A DNA stretch of 38,228 nt from Chloroflexota bacterium (GTDB lineage Bacteria; Chloroflexota; Dehalococcoidia; SHYB01), in assembly GCA_016875535.1 (NCBI GenBank), contig VGPF01000020.1, forward strand, positions 1-38,228, given 5' to 3'. Within the stretch, counting starts at the first letter, position 1. Each line of letters begins with the position of its first letter. The notes beneath the pieces are model-generated. The model saw nothing but the letters and a program-made list of their open reading frames with translations. It had not been told where the DNA came from and ran no database searches. Both the position numbers and the translations under genes were made by a program. Shown one piece after another: positions 7,589 through 18,823 of this stretch.

Positions 7589-7786
7589 ATGAAGCGCGCC
7601 CTGGTTGCGAAGCTGCGCTGCCCCTCCTGCGCAAGTCCCTTGCGCCTGGAGACGGGCGAGAGCGGCGACGAGGTGGGTGTCGGGAGCCTCGGCTGCACGG
7701 GGTGCAAGGAGAGCTACCCGATCGCCGATGGGATACCGGTGCTGCTGCCGCCGGACCTGCGCCAGGCGAGCATGGGGAAGGGCTAG
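7589..7786 (+). CDS. Trm112-like zinc-ribbon protein
   Basis: 65 residues. LRCPSCASPL at the start and LGCTGCKESYPIADGIPVLLP at the end give two CxxC pairs and the terminal Ile-Pro-Val-Leu-Leu pattern of the Trm112 family. In eukaryotes and archaea Trm112 activates methyltransferases; small bacterial members are usually of unknown function. It follows the HpaB-family gene by 10 bases and is probably co-transcribed. Its stop shares the bases CTAG (7783-7786) with the stop of the convergent folK gene. Confidence 0.8.
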   Translation: MKRALVAKLRCPSCASPLRLETGESGDEVGVGSLGCTGCKESYPIADGIPVLLPPDLRQASMGKG

Positions 7787-8333
7787 CTGTCCCTCAGCGG
7801 GATGCGCTGTTTGCCGCGCTTGAGCCCGGCCCAGTAGGCCGCCTCCCGATCGAAGAGTTTGATGTCCGCCTGTCCGCGGACGGCATCGGCAAGTTCACGC
7901 GCGGTCTTGCCGAGCACGGGATGCGTCACATCCGGGTCGAGCTCCGCCAGGGGAACGACGACGAAGGCGCGGGCGGCCATGCGCGGGTGCGGGATGACGA
8001 GCGGCGGCGTGTTGATGACCGCATCGCCGTAGTAGAGGATGTCAATATCCAAAGGGCGGGGGCTCATGGGAGGGCCGCCGGGAACGCGCCCCATGTGGCG
8101 CTCCAGCTGCTTCGCAAAGTCCAGCAATGCCTGGGGAGAGAGCGCCGTTTTGCCGGCGCAGACGGCATTGAGGAAGCGTGGCTGAGCGGTGTAGCCTTCC
8201 GGCACGGTGTCATAGATGGAGGAGAGGCGCAGATCGGCGATGCGCTCCCGGAGGAGCTCGGCGGCGCGGGTGATGTTGCGCTCGCGGTTGCCCAGGTTGG
8301 AGCCCAGGGCCAGGTAGACGGCGACGGGGGCGC

Positions 8334-8337
<4 letters not shown>
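7783..8337 (-). CDS. folK: 2-amino-4-hydroxy-6-hydroxymethyldihydropteridine pyrophosphokinase
   Basis: 184 residues, slightly longer than the usual 160. It transfers pyrophosphate from ATP to 6-hydroxymethyl-7,8-dihydropterin in folate synthesis. YLALGSNLGNRERNI at the start and RPLDIDILYYGD in the middle are the two family signatures, and VIPHPRMAARAFVVVPLAE follows. The ATG at 8337 overlaps the folP stop as ATGA, so it is translated after folP from the same message. The last 20 residues beyond the normal end look unstructured. Confidence 0.95.
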
Positions 8338-11298
<2,961 letters not shown>

Positions 11299-11301
11299 CC
11301 G

Positions 11302-11910
11302 ATGGCCTCGCAAGTCTGGCTCATCGTCGGCCTCGGCAACCCAGGGGCGAAGTACGCCAAGACGCGCCACAACGCCGGGTTCATGGCGGCCGAGGCCTGG
11401 GCGGCGCGGCACCGGATCGCCATCGAAAAGAAGAAGTCGGCCTATCTGTACGGGGAGGGGAAATTCGACCTAACCCCCAGCCCCTTCCCTCTCAGGGAAG
11501 GGGAGGTGCGCGTTATCGTGGCGAAGCCGCGCACCTATATGAACCTGAGCGGCGATGCGGTGGGCGAGCTGGCGCAGCGGCATCACATCGCCAAGGAGCG
11601 CCTCATCATCGTCTATGACGATCTGGACCTGCCCCTGGGGCGCATCCGTATCCGCGCCGCCGGGTCGGCGGGCGGACACAACGGGATGAAGTCCATCATC
11701 GAGCGGCTGGGGACGCAGGAGTTCGCGCGGATGCGCATCGGCGTCGGCAGGCCGGAGGCGGCGGGGAAAGAGGCGGTGGACTATGTGCTGGAGGGATTCA
11801 CGAAGGCGGAGCAAGCGGCGCTGGATGCGACGATCGCCCGCGCCTGCGACGCCTTGGACGAGATCATCGCCAAGGGGATCGCCGGCGCGATGAACAAGTT
11901 CAACGGATAG
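11302..11910 (+). CDS. pth: Peptidyl-tRNA hydrolase with an in-frame palindromic insert
   Basis: 202 residues; most family members have about 185-195. It releases peptides from stalled peptidyl-tRNA. VGLGNPGAKYAKTRHNAGF holds Asn13 and the catalytic His23, KPRTYMNLSG and VYDDLDLPLGRIRIR follow, and GSAGGHNGMKSI is intact. Between the KKKSAYLYGEG strand and VIVAKPRTYMNLSG lies an odd segment, residues 54-68 (KFDLTPSPFPLREGE). It is encoded by a perfect 10-bp palindrome, CCCCTTCCCT-CTC-AGGGAAGGGG (11481-11503). This falls in the surface loop before the YMNLSG strand, so the enzyme is probably active. It is the second gene of a ligA-pth operon. Confidence 0.95.
   Translation: MASQVWLIVGLGNPGAKYAKTRHNAGFMAAEAWAARHRIAIEKKKSAYLYGEGKFDLTPSPFPLREGEVRVIVAKPRTYMNLSGDAVGELAQRHHIAKERLIIVYDDLDLPLGRIRIRAAGSAGGHNGMKSIIERLGTQEFARMRIGVGRPEAAGKEAVDYVLEGFTKAEQAALDATIARACDALDEIIAKGIAGAMNKFNG
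11471..11510 (+). repeat. Palindromic repeat inserted in frame in pth
   Basis: The arms at 11481-11490 and 11494-11503 match perfectly around a CTC loop, preceded by CTAACCCCCAG. The sequence resembles intergenic palindromes of the CCCCTTCCC...GGGAAGGGG kind that are common between bacterial genes. Here it is translated as LTPSPFPLREGE without breaking the frame. Confidence 0.75.
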
Positions 11911-12078
11911 CGGAAGGACTCATCCACAGATCGCCATAGAGACACACAGATCAGAAGGATCATCTACCGGATATACCGGGCGGTGAAGGGGCCGGAGATC
12001 AAGGCCTGACGGGTTGATACTCGCAGGGATCAGAGACGAAAGATAGTGAGTCCAAGGGACTTGTAAGGCAGTGAAGAC
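11911..12078. other. Intergenic region between pth and the YkvA-like gene
   Basis: 168 bases with no convincing gene or RNA. CACAGATC occurs twice (near 11925 and 11945), resembling decayed short direct repeats. No strong promoter or terminator was identified. Confidence 0.4.
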
Positions 12079-12363
12079 GTGTTCGAGAGGCTGAAGGGCG
12101 CCGCGGCTCGAATCAAACGAGAGATCAACGTGCTCCGGCTCGTTGCGAAGCACCCAAAGACGCCGCGCCTCAGCAAAGTGCTGCTGGTGGTTGCGCTGGC
12201 CTATCTGCTCTCGCCGATTGACCTCGTGCCTGACTTCATCCCTGTCCTCGGCCAGTTCGACGACCTCATCGTGGTGCCTGGGCTGGTGCTGCTCGCGCTG
12301 AAGTTGGTTCCAAAGGCCGTTGTGGCTGAATGCAGGGAGAAGGCGAAAGCGCCGGGGGCGTAG
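12079..12363 (+). CDS. YkvA-like (DUF1232) membrane protein
   Basis: 94 residues. The core LSKVLLVVALAYLLSPIDLVPDFIPVLGQFDD is the DUF1232 signature, in which a membrane helix ends in the SPIDLxPDFIP turn. A second hydrophobic helix (LIVVPGLVLLALKLVP) follows. A positively charged N-terminus (LKGAAARIKREIN) should lie in the cytoplasm. The function of the family is unknown. Start is GTG at 12079 with no strong ribosome binding site. It is convergent with serA, whose stop is four bases away. Confidence 0.85.
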   Translation: MFERLKGAAARIKREINVLRLVAKHPKTPRLSKVLLVVALAYLLSPIDLVPDFIPVLGQFDDLIVVPGLVLLALKLVPKAVVAECREKAKAPGA

Positions 12364-12367
12364 GGAG

Positions 12368-13945
12368 CTAGGCCTTCACCAGACGCGCGCTGAGGATGCC
12401 CTTGATCTGCAGGATCTGCTTCAGCGCGGCATCGGGCATCGGCTCATCGAGGCCGATGGCCATCATGGCCTTGCCGCGGCGGTCCAGGCGGCCCACTTCC
12501 ATGAAGCTGATGTTCACGTCCGACTTTCCGGCGATGGTGCCGATGGCGCCGATCATGCCCGGCTGGTCCTGGTTTTCGATGAAGAGCATGTAGCCGTTGC
12601 TGACGCGCACGTCCATGCGGTAATCGTTCACCTGGACGATGTGGGTGTGGCCGAAGGCGCTGGTGCCCGCGACGGTGGTGACGCCCTGGCTGGTGTGGAG
12701 CTCCACGGCCAGGAGGTTCCGGTAGGCGCCTGATTCGGCGCCCTTCTGCTCGCTCACCTTCATGCCGCGCTGCGCGATGATGTGGTTGACGTTGACGGCG
12801 TTGACTCGCTCTTCGCTGATGGGGGCCAGCAGGCCGCCGACGACGCCCGCCTTGATGAAGAGCGAATCGTGCTTGGCGATCTCGCCTTCGTAGCGGATGA
12901 CGATGGCGTTGACTTGGCCCTGGGCGAGCTGGGTAGCGACGCGCCCCAGGAGCATGCCCACATCCACGAAGGGCGTGATGATGGCCAGGGCATCGGGGAC
13001 GACCACTGGGGCGTTCACGGCGTATTTAGCGGGGCGGCCCTTGAAGACGTCCAGGAGCTGTTCGGCCAGCTCCACGGCCACCAGGGCCTGCGCCTCATTG
13101 GTGGATGCGCCAAGGTGGGGCGTGACGATGATCTTCTCGCTCTTGAAGAGGACGCTTTCCTTCGCCGGCTCTTCGCTGAAGACGTCCACCGCCGCGCCGG
13201 CGACGCGCCCGGCCTCGACGGCCTCATAGAGGGCCTGCTCGTCAATGACGCCGCCGCGCGCCGTGTTGAGGAAGCGCACCGTGGGCTTCACCTTCGCCAG
13301 CTCCTCTTTGCCGATGAGCCCCTTGGTGGCCGAGGTCATAGGAACGTGGACGGAGATGAAATCGGACTCCCGCAGGACGGTCTCCTTATCGGCCAGCTCG
13401 ATGCCCATGCTCTTTGCGCGCTCCTCCGAGACGAAGGGGTCGTTGCCCAGGACACGCATATCGAAGGCGCGGGCGCGCTTGGCGACCTCGGTGCCGACCT
13501 TCCCCAGGCCGATGATGCCCAGGGTCTTGCCGCGCAGCTGGGTGCCGGTGAACTCTTTGCGGCCCCAATGGCCGCCCTTGAGCTTCTGGTGAGCCTGGGG
13601 AACGTGGCGCGCCATGGAGAGGAGGAGGGCCAGAGTGTGCTCCGCGGCGGCGATGATGTTGGCCGTGGGAGCGTTGATGACCAGGATGCCGTGGCGCGTG
13701 GCGGCGGGAACGTCTATGTTGTCTATGCCGACGCCCGCCCGGCCGACGACGGAGAGCTTTCTGCCTTTGCTGAGGATGGCTTCGGTGACCTGGGTCTCGC
13801 TGCGCACCACCAGGGCGTCATAGTCCCCGATGGCGGCGGCGAGGGCATCGGGCTTCTGGCCCGTCTTCACGTCAACCTGGTGGCCGGCCTCCCTGAGCAG
13901 GCGTATCCCCTCTTCGGCGATGGGGTCAGCGACCAGGACTCGCAC
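12368..13945 (-). CDS. serA: D-3-phosphoglycerate dehydrogenase
   Basis: 525 residues, the long form with an intervening ASB domain and a C-terminal ACT domain. It oxidises 3-phosphoglycerate with NAD+, the first step of serine synthesis. GIIGLGKVGTEVAKRA is the Rossmann motif. LNTARGGVIDE carries the catalytic Arg, EEPA the Glu and TPHLGAST the His. The ACT domain (from YMLFIENQDQPGMIG, about residue 450) is the site where serine inhibits related enzymes. Start is GTG at 13945, directly abutting the TAA of the aminotransferase, so the two genes form an operon. Confidence 0.96.
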   Translation of the reverse strand: MRVLVADPIAEEGIRLLREAGHQVDVKTGQKPDALAAAIGDYDALVVRSETQVTEAILSKGRKLSVVGRAGVGIDNIDVPAATRHGILVINAPTANIIAAAEHTLALLLSMARHVPQAHQKLKGGHWGRKEFTGTQLRGKTLGIIGLGKVGTEVAKRARAFDMRVLGNDPFVSEERAKSMGIELADKETVLRESDFISVHVPMTSATKGLIGKEELAKVKPTVRFLNTARGGVIDEQALYEAVEAGRVAGAAVDVFSEEPAKESVLFKSEKIIVTPHLGASTNEAQALVAVELAEQLLDVFKGRPAKYAVNAPVVVPDALAIITPFVDVGMLLGRVATQLAQGQVNAIVIRYEGEIAKHDSLFIKAGVVGGLLAPISEERVNAVNVNHIIAQRGMKVSEQKGAESGAYRNLLAVELHTSQGVTTVAGTSAFGHTHIVQVNDYRMDVRVSNGYMLFIENQDQPGMIGAIGTIAGKSDVNISFMEVGRLDRRGKAMMAIGLDEPMPDAALKQILQIKGILSARLVKA

Positions 13946-15052
13946 TTAGGCGCTCCTTGCGGGGGCTTTCAGTCCGCCCATTGTACCCATGACGGTCTTG
14001 ACCGCCGCAAGGCAGTCGTCAATCTCCTTCTGGGTGAAGAAGCCCAGGTGGCCGATGCGGAAGATCTTGCCCGCGATGGCGCCCTGGCCGCCGCCGAGGA
14101 CGACGCCGTGCTCCTTGCGCATCGTGGTGTTGAAGGCCTTCCAGTCCACGCCTTCCGGGATCTTGATGGCAGTGACGGTGTTGGAGGCATAGCGCTCATC
14201 GGCGAAGAGCTGGAGGCCCATCGCTTTGACGGCCTGCCTGGTGTGCGCGCCGATGGAGGCGTGGCGCTCGTAGACGCTGCCCAACCCCTCCTTGAAGAGG
14301 AGGTCGAGGCCCGTGTTCAATCCGTAGAAGATGCTGATGGCGGGCGTCCAGGGCGTCTCACCTTTATCGGCGGACTCCTTGGCCATCTTCAGATCGAAGT
14401 AGAAGCGCGGGCACTTGGCCTTGGCGATGGTCTCCCAGGCCCTGGGGCTGACGCTGAGCATCGCCAGGCCGGGAGGCGTCATCCAGCCCTTCTGGGAGCC
14501 GGAGATGGCGATGTCTATCTCCCATTCGTCCACGGGCAGAGGCAGGGAACTGATGCTGCTGACGCCGTCAACGACGATGGTCTTGTTGAACTCGCCCTTG
14601 ATGACCTTGGCGAGGGATCTCAGGTCGTTGGTGACGCCGGTGGAGGTCTCATTGTGCGTGAGGTAGACGGTGTTGACCTTGGTCTCGCTCTTGAGGACCT
14701 GGCGCACCTTGTCCGGGTCGGCGGCCGAGCCGTAGGGGAAGGAGACGGGGACGACATCGGCGCCGTAGGCCTTGGCGATCTTGATGAGGCGCTCGCCGAA
14801 CTCGCCGATGGAGATGACGACGACGCGCTCGCCTGGAGAGAGGGTGTTGGCCATCGCCGCCTCCAGGCCGCCTGTGCCGGAGGAGGTGAGGATGATCATA
14901 TCGTTCTTTGTGCCGAAGACCTTCTTGAGGCCCTCGGTCACCTTGTTCTGGATGGCGGCGAACTCCGGGCCGCGATGGTTGATCATGGGCCCGCTGAGGG
15001 CTGAAAGGACCTCTTGGGGGACCGGCGTTGGTCCGGGAATGCGAAGGTTCAT
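13946..15052 (-). CDS. Class V aminotransferase (serine-pyruvate/phosphoserine type)
   Basis: 368 residues, PLP-dependent fold type I, class V. RIPGPTPVPQEVLSALSGPMINHRG is the typical start of alanine/serine-glyoxylate aminotransferases. SSGTGGLEAAM binds the cofactor phosphate, DGVSSISSLPL carries the PLP-contacting Asp, and the Schiff-base Lys lies in SGSQKGWMTPPG. Linkage to serA suggests it transaminates 3-phosphohydroxypyruvate, filling the role of SerC, as proposed for class V enzymes in other bacteria. That is inference; serine-glyoxylate aminotransferase is the alternative. The ATG at 15052 has AGGAG upstream. Confidence 0.88.
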   Translation of the reverse strand: MNLRIPGPTPVPQEVLSALSGPMINHRGPEFAAIQNKVTEGLKKVFGTKNDMIILTSSGTGGLEAAMANTLSPGERVVVISIGEFGERLIKIAKAYGADVVPVSFPYGSAADPDKVRQVLKSETKVNTVYLTHNETSTGVTNDLRSLAKVIKGEFNKTIVVDGVSSISSLPLPVDEWEIDIAISGSQKGWMTPPGLAMLSVSPRAWETIAKAKCPRFYFDLKMAKESADKGETPWTPAISIFYGLNTGLDLLFKEGLGSVYERHASIGAHTRQAVKAMGLQLFADERYASNTVTAIKIPEGVDWKAFNTTMRKEHGVVLGGGQGAIAGKIFRIGHLGFFTQKEIDDCLAAVKTVMGTMGGLKAPARSA

Positions 15053-15085
15053 GGCGAGACTCCTACGAAGGCGATACGCTTGTGA

Positions 15086-15094
15086 ATTTTACCA
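15086..15094 (-). promoter_or_regulatory. Extended -10 of the aminotransferase-serA operon
   Basis: TGGTAAAAT on the minus strand (15094-15086), about 34 bases upstream of the ATG. The -35 is weak. It separates the serine operon from tyrS, which stops at 15146. Confidence 0.5.
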
Positions 15095-15145
15095 CAAATC
15101 AACGGCTACGACCGTTCTCTCTCCTGTTGTCCAGAAGGAAAGCAG

Positions 15146-16372
15146 CTAGGAGGCCTCCGAGACGACCTGGACGTAGCGGCGGCTACCGACTTGGATGACT
15201 GCCCCTGGCTTCACGACGACCGACTGCTCGTGCGCCTCTAGTTTACGCCCATCGAGCTTCACGGAGCCTTGCTGGACAAGGCGCCGACCTTCCATGGCAC
15301 TGGGCGCAAGGCCCGCGCGATGGAGAAGCTTGGCGACGTTGACCTCAGCCGTTGCCCCGCCGAAGGGGAGGGCGATGGTGGGCATATCGGCCGGGCGCTC
15401 CTTGTGCTGGACCGTCCGCTCGAAGTGCTCAGCGCCCTGCTGCGCGCCGGCCTTGCCGTGGAACTGCTCCGTGATGAGGGCGGCCAGGCGCTTCTTCAGG
15501 GTCATGGGGTTTACGGCGCCCGATTCGACCTGCTTCACGATGCCGGCAAGCTCCGCATCGGGCACGTCCGTGAGCAGCTCGTAGTAGCTGCCGATGAGCT
15601 TATCCGGGATGGACATCACCTTGCCGTACATATCGTTGGGCGAATCGTTCACCGCGATGTAGTTCCCCAGGCTCTTGCTCATCTTCTGCGCGCCGTCCGT
15701 GCCGACGAGGATGGGCACGAGGAAGACCTGCTGGGGACGCTGGCCTGAGATTTCCTGCAGCTCGCGCCCGAGGAGATTGTTGAAGCGCTGGTCGGTGCCG
15801 CCGAACTCCACATCGGCCTGGACCATGACGGAGTCGTAGGCTTGGAGGAGCGGGTAGAGGAGCTCTGTGATGGCGATGGGCTGGTCGGCGGCGAAGCGCT
15901 TGGCGAAGTCGTCGCGCTTGAGCAGCTGCGCCACGGTGAACTTGCGCGTTAGCTGGATGACGTCTTTGAGGTCGAAGTGGTTGAACCACTCCGTCTGCCG
16001 CCGCACCTCGGTCTTGTTGGGGTCAACGATTTTGAAGAACTGGTGCAGATAGGTCTCGGCGTTCTGAGCGACTTCCTCCGCCGAGAGCATAGTGCGCATC
16101 TCCGAGCGGCCGCTGGGATCGCCGATCTGGGCCGTCCAATCGCCGACGATGAGGACGACGGTGTGGCCCAGCTCCTGCAATTGGCGCAGCTTGCGCAGCC
16201 CGACGACATGCCCCAAATGCAGGTCGGGGCGCGTGGGGTCGAAGCCCTGCTTGAGGCGCAGGGGCTTGCCGGCCTTGAGGAGGCGGGTGAAGACCTCCTT
16301 GGAAATGATATCGGCGACGCCCCGGTTGAGGATGGCGTGCCGTTCGGCGTTCGTAGGGATGCGGGCGCTCAT
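15146..16372 (-). CDS. tyrS: Tyrosyl-tRNA synthetase
   Basis: 408 residues. LKQGFDPTRPDLHLGHVVGL holds the class I HIGH-like motif, GGTDQRFNNLLGRELQ the tyrosine pocket, and QKMSKSLGNYI the KMSKS loop. A C-terminal S4 RNA-binding domain begins near VAKLLHRAGLAPSAMEGRRLVQQG. It belongs to the shorter TyrS type. The ATG at 16372 overlaps the ribF stop as ATGA. It is the last gene of the operon headed by the Phe/Tyr leader peptide, which would link synthetase levels to charged tRNA. Confidence 0.96.
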   Translation of the reverse strand: MSARIPTNAERHAILNRGVADIISKEVFTRLLKAGKPLRLKQGFDPTRPDLHLGHVVGLRKLRQLQELGHTVVLIVGDWTAQIGDPSGRSEMRTMLSAEEVAQNAETYLHQFFKIVDPNKTEVRRQTEWFNHFDLKDVIQLTRKFTVAQLLKRDDFAKRFAADQPIAITELLYPLLQAYDSVMVQADVEFGGTDQRFNNLLGRELQEISGQRPQQVFLVPILVGTDGAQKMSKSLGNYIAVNDSPNDMYGKVMSIPDKLIGSYYELLTDVPDAELAGIVKQVESGAVNPMTLKKRLAALITEQFHGKAGAQQGAEHFERTVQHKERPADMPTIALPFGGATAEVNVAKLLHRAGLAPSAMEGRRLVQQGSVKLDGRKLEAHEQSVVVKPGAVIQVGSRRYVQVVSEAS

Positions 16373-17322
16373 GACTTGAGCCTCGGGGCGGTCAGCGCGC
16401 GCGATTGTTCGACGTCTTTCCTCATCTGGGCCACCAGGGATTCGATGCTTGCGAATTTCATCTCTGGGCGGATGCGCGCCAGGAACTCGATAGTGATCTC
16501 CTTGCCGTAGATATCGCCGGAGAAGTCCATGATGAAGGTCTCGAAGGTGCGCGCATTATGCCCGAAGGTGGGGCGCACGCCAATATTGGTGGCCGCGCCG
16601 TAGCGCCTGCCGCCGACGACGGCGATGGTGCTATAGACGCCATCGCCCGGGATCGCCAGCTCCGGGTCGCTCTTGACGTTGGCGGTGGGAAAGCCGATGG
16701 TGCGGCCGCGCCTATCGCCAACGACGACGGTCCCGGTGACGACGTAGGTGCGGCCCAGCAGCTCCGCCGCCTGTTGCACGTCGACTTCTGCCAGGGCCTT
16801 GCGCACCGCCGTGCTGCTGACGATGGCTCCCTTGTGGAGGAAGGCGGAGGCCGTCTCCACGCGGAAGCCGAGCTCTTTCCCGATGCCCTGGAGCACCGGG
16901 ACGGTGCCTTCGCGGCCTTTGCCGAGGGCGAAGTCCGGCCCGACGATGAGGAGGCGCATGCGGAGCGATGTGACCAGCATCTCGGCGAACTGGCGCGCCG
17001 TGTACTGCGAGAGCTCTTTCGTGAAAGTGAGCGGCACCACGTGGTCAACGCCGGTGGCGCGCAGGAGCGCGAGGCGCTCCGGGAGCGGGCAGAGATAGGG
17101 GAACTGCACCTCCGGGTTGAGGACGGTGCGCGGGTGATTGCGAAAGGTCACTACCGCAGAGGCGAGGCCGCCGGACTCAGCGGCGCGCACCTGGCCGATG
17201 AGGTGCTTGTGGCCCAGGTGGACGCCATCGAAGACGCCGATGGTCAGCGCTGTATCCTTGGCAGGCCGGACGGCCGCTAGATCGGAGACGGGGTTGGGAG
17301 CCATGGCGGCTGCGAGCGTCAT
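16369..17322 (-). CDS. ribF: Bifunctional riboflavin kinase/FAD synthetase
   Basis: 317 residues. It phosphorylates riboflavin to FMN and adenylates FMN to FAD. The N-terminal nucleotidyltransferase has GVFDGVHLGHKHLIGQV. VTFRNHPRTVLNP and LLIVGPDFALGKGREG follow. The C-terminal kinase domain has GRTIGFPTANV and GVYSTIAVVGGRRYGAATNIGVRPTF-type sequence. ATG at 17322 is used; an ATG at 17304 is possible, and neither has a strong ribosome binding site. It lies 14 bases after aroF and overlaps tyrS by four bases. DAHP synthase does not use flavin, so its place in the aromatic operon looks like simple operon packing. Confidence 0.95.
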   Translation of the reverse strand: MTLAAAMAPNPVSDLAAVRPAKDTALTIGVFDGVHLGHKHLIGQVRAAESGGLASAVVTFRNHPRTVLNPEVQFPYLCPLPERLALLRATGVDHVVPLTFTKELSQYTARQFAEMLVTSLRMRLLIVGPDFALGKGREGTVPVLQGIGKELGFRVETASAFLHKGAIVSSTAVRKALAEVDVQQAAELLGRTYVVTGTVVVGDRRGRTIGFPTANVKSDPELAIPGDGVYSTIAVVGGRRYGAATNIGVRPTFGHNARTFETFIMDFSGDIYGKEITIEFLARIRPEMKFASIESLVAQMRKDVEQSRALTAPRLKS

Positions 17323-17336
17323 GCGCCCGGGTGCGG

Positions 17337-18380
17337 CTAGGCCTTGGCCGCGGTGAGCGGCTTGCGCGAAAGGCCCTGCACCTTCGAGATGGCGCGCACC
17401 TGCTCCATCATGTAGGCGAAGTTCTCCGGCGTCAGCGACTGCGCGCCGTCGGATTTCGCCTGGTCCGGGTTGGGGTGGACTTCGATGATGAGGCCGTGGG
17501 CGCCTGCGGCCACGGAAGCGGCGGCCATGGGCGGCACGAGGTACCACTTGCCGGTGCCGTGGCTGGGATCGGAGACGACGGGCAGGTGGCTGAGCTTGCG
17601 CACCACGGGGATGGCGCTGAGATCGAGGGTGTTGCGGGTGTAGGTCTCGAAGGTGCGGATGCCGCGCTCGCAGAGGATGACGTTGTGGTTGCCCTGGGCA
17701 AGAACGTACTCGGCGGCCAGGAGCCACTCTTCGATGGTGGCGGAGAGGCCGCGCTTCAGCAGGACGGGCTTGTGCTGCTTGCCCACTTCGTCCAGTAGGT
17801 TGAAGTTCTGCATGTTGCGCGCGCCCACCTGGAGGACATCCGAATACTTGTGGACGACCTCCACATCGCGGGTGTCCAGGACCTCCGTGATGACGGGCAG
17901 GCCGGTCTCCTCGCGGGCCTTGGCCAGGAGCTTGAGGCCGTCCAGCTTGAGGCCGCGGAAGCTGTAGGGGGAGGTGCGGGGCTTGAAGGCGCCGCCGCGG
18001 AGAACCTTGGCGCCCGCGGCTTTGACGGCCTTGGCGACTTCGACGACCTGCTTCTCCGTTTCGACGGAGCAGGGGCCGGCCATCACCATCACAGGATGCT
18101 CGCCGCCGATGTAGGCGTCGCCGATCTTCACCACGGTATCGTCCGGGTGGAATTCGCGGCTGGCCAGCTTGTAGGGCCGCGAGACGCGCAGCACCTGCGT
18201 CACGCCCGGCAGGCGCTCCAGGGAGCTGCCTAGATCGGGGCTGACTGCGCCGCCGATGATGCCGACGATGGTGCGCTCGGCGCCGGTGACGACGCTGGTG
18301 CGCAGCCCGGCCTCCTTCACGCGCTTGGAGACGCCGTCTATCTCTTCCTGCGTGGCGCCCTGCTTCATGACAACGATCAT
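17337..18380 (-). CDS. aroF: 3-deoxy-7-phosphoheptulonate (DAHP) synthase
   Basis: 347 residues, the type I-beta (Thermotoga-like) enzyme that joins phosphoenolpyruvate and erythrose 4-phosphate at the entry to the shikimate pathway. Residues 1-70 ([17 protein letters not shown] to the [12 protein letters not shown] join) form a ferredoxin-like regulatory domain. The barrel has VMAGPCSVE with the metal-binding Cys, [38 protein letters not shown] with a metal His, and IEVHPNP with the Glu. The related enzyme is feedback-inhibited by Tyr/Phe through the N-terminal domain. Start is ATG at 18380. Here control would exist both in the protein and in the upstream attenuator. Confidence 0.96.
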   Translation of the reverse strand: MIVVMKQGATQEEIDGVSKRVKEAGLRTSVVTGAERTIVGIIGGAVSPDLGSSLERLPGVTQVLRVSRPYKLASREFHPDDTVVKIGDAYIGGEHPVMVMAGPCSVETEKQVVEVAKAVKAAGAKVLRGGAFKPRTSPYSFRGLKLDGLKLLAKAREETGLPVITEVLDTRDVEVVHKYSDVLQVGARNMQNFNLLDEVGKQHKPVLLKRGLSATIEEWLLAAEYVLAQGNHNVILCERGIRTFETYTRNTLDLSAIPVVRKLSHLPVVSDPSHGTGKWYLVPPMAAASVAAGAHGLIIEVHPNPDQAKSDGAQSLTPENFAYMMEQVRAISKVQGLSRKPLTAAKA

Positions 18381-18409
18381 CTCGTCCTCCTTGATTCCTT
18401 CACCTGTGG

Positions 18410-18823
18410 TCAGGTCTGGTTTTTACGCCGTGTCGTCCGGCTCTTGCTCACTGCTCCTGCCTTGGAGTTCATCTCCGGCCGGAGCTTGATTGCTTCTTTC
18501 AGGTAGACGTGCTTAATAGCCTTCTGGCTCTTGGCGGTGTTGGCCACCAGCATGATGCGCACCACCTTCGCCAGCGCGCCGGGAACCTCCATCTCGTGCC
18601 CGCAGAGGAGGGCCACATCCGTCCAGCCCATCTGGCGCGCGGCCACCGCCGGGAACTCGGCGTTCAGGTCGCGCGTGGTGGTCAGGAAGGCGCAGGCGAT
18701 AGCGTCCTTCTTCAGCCCGTTCGCCTCCATCATCGCCTCAAGCAGCTCGCGCGTATTGCGAAGGATGGACTCCTTCGTATTCTCCTCGCTCGTCGTCGCG
18801 CCTCGGATGCCTCGCGCCGTCAT
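18410..18823 (-). CDS. aroH: Chorismate mutase, AroH type
   Basis: 137 residues. It converts chorismate to prephenate, the branch to Phe and Tyr. [16 protein letters not shown] at the start, [19 protein letters not shown] in the middle and [19 protein letters not shown] at the end are the landmarks of the trimeric Bacillus-type enzyme, including its active-site arginines. A basic tail ([10 protein letters not shown]) is longer than usual. ATG at 18823 overlaps the trpA stop as ATGA; aroF starts 29 bases after its stop. The open frame extends upstream to 19114 inside trpA, but the family N-terminus fixes the start. Confidence 0.94.
   Translation of the reverse strand: MTARGIRGATTSEENTKESILRNTRELLEAMMEANGLKKDAIACAFLTTTRDLNAEFPAVAARQMGWTDVALLCGHEMEVPGALAKVVRIMLVANTAKSQKAIKHVYLKEAIKLRPEMNSKAGAVSKSRTTRRKNQT

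Noticed and set aside
12782-15004. A 740-codon open frame antisense to serA and the aminotransferase
   Set aside because: It is a high-GC shadow of two clear genes, with no ribosome binding site or domain.
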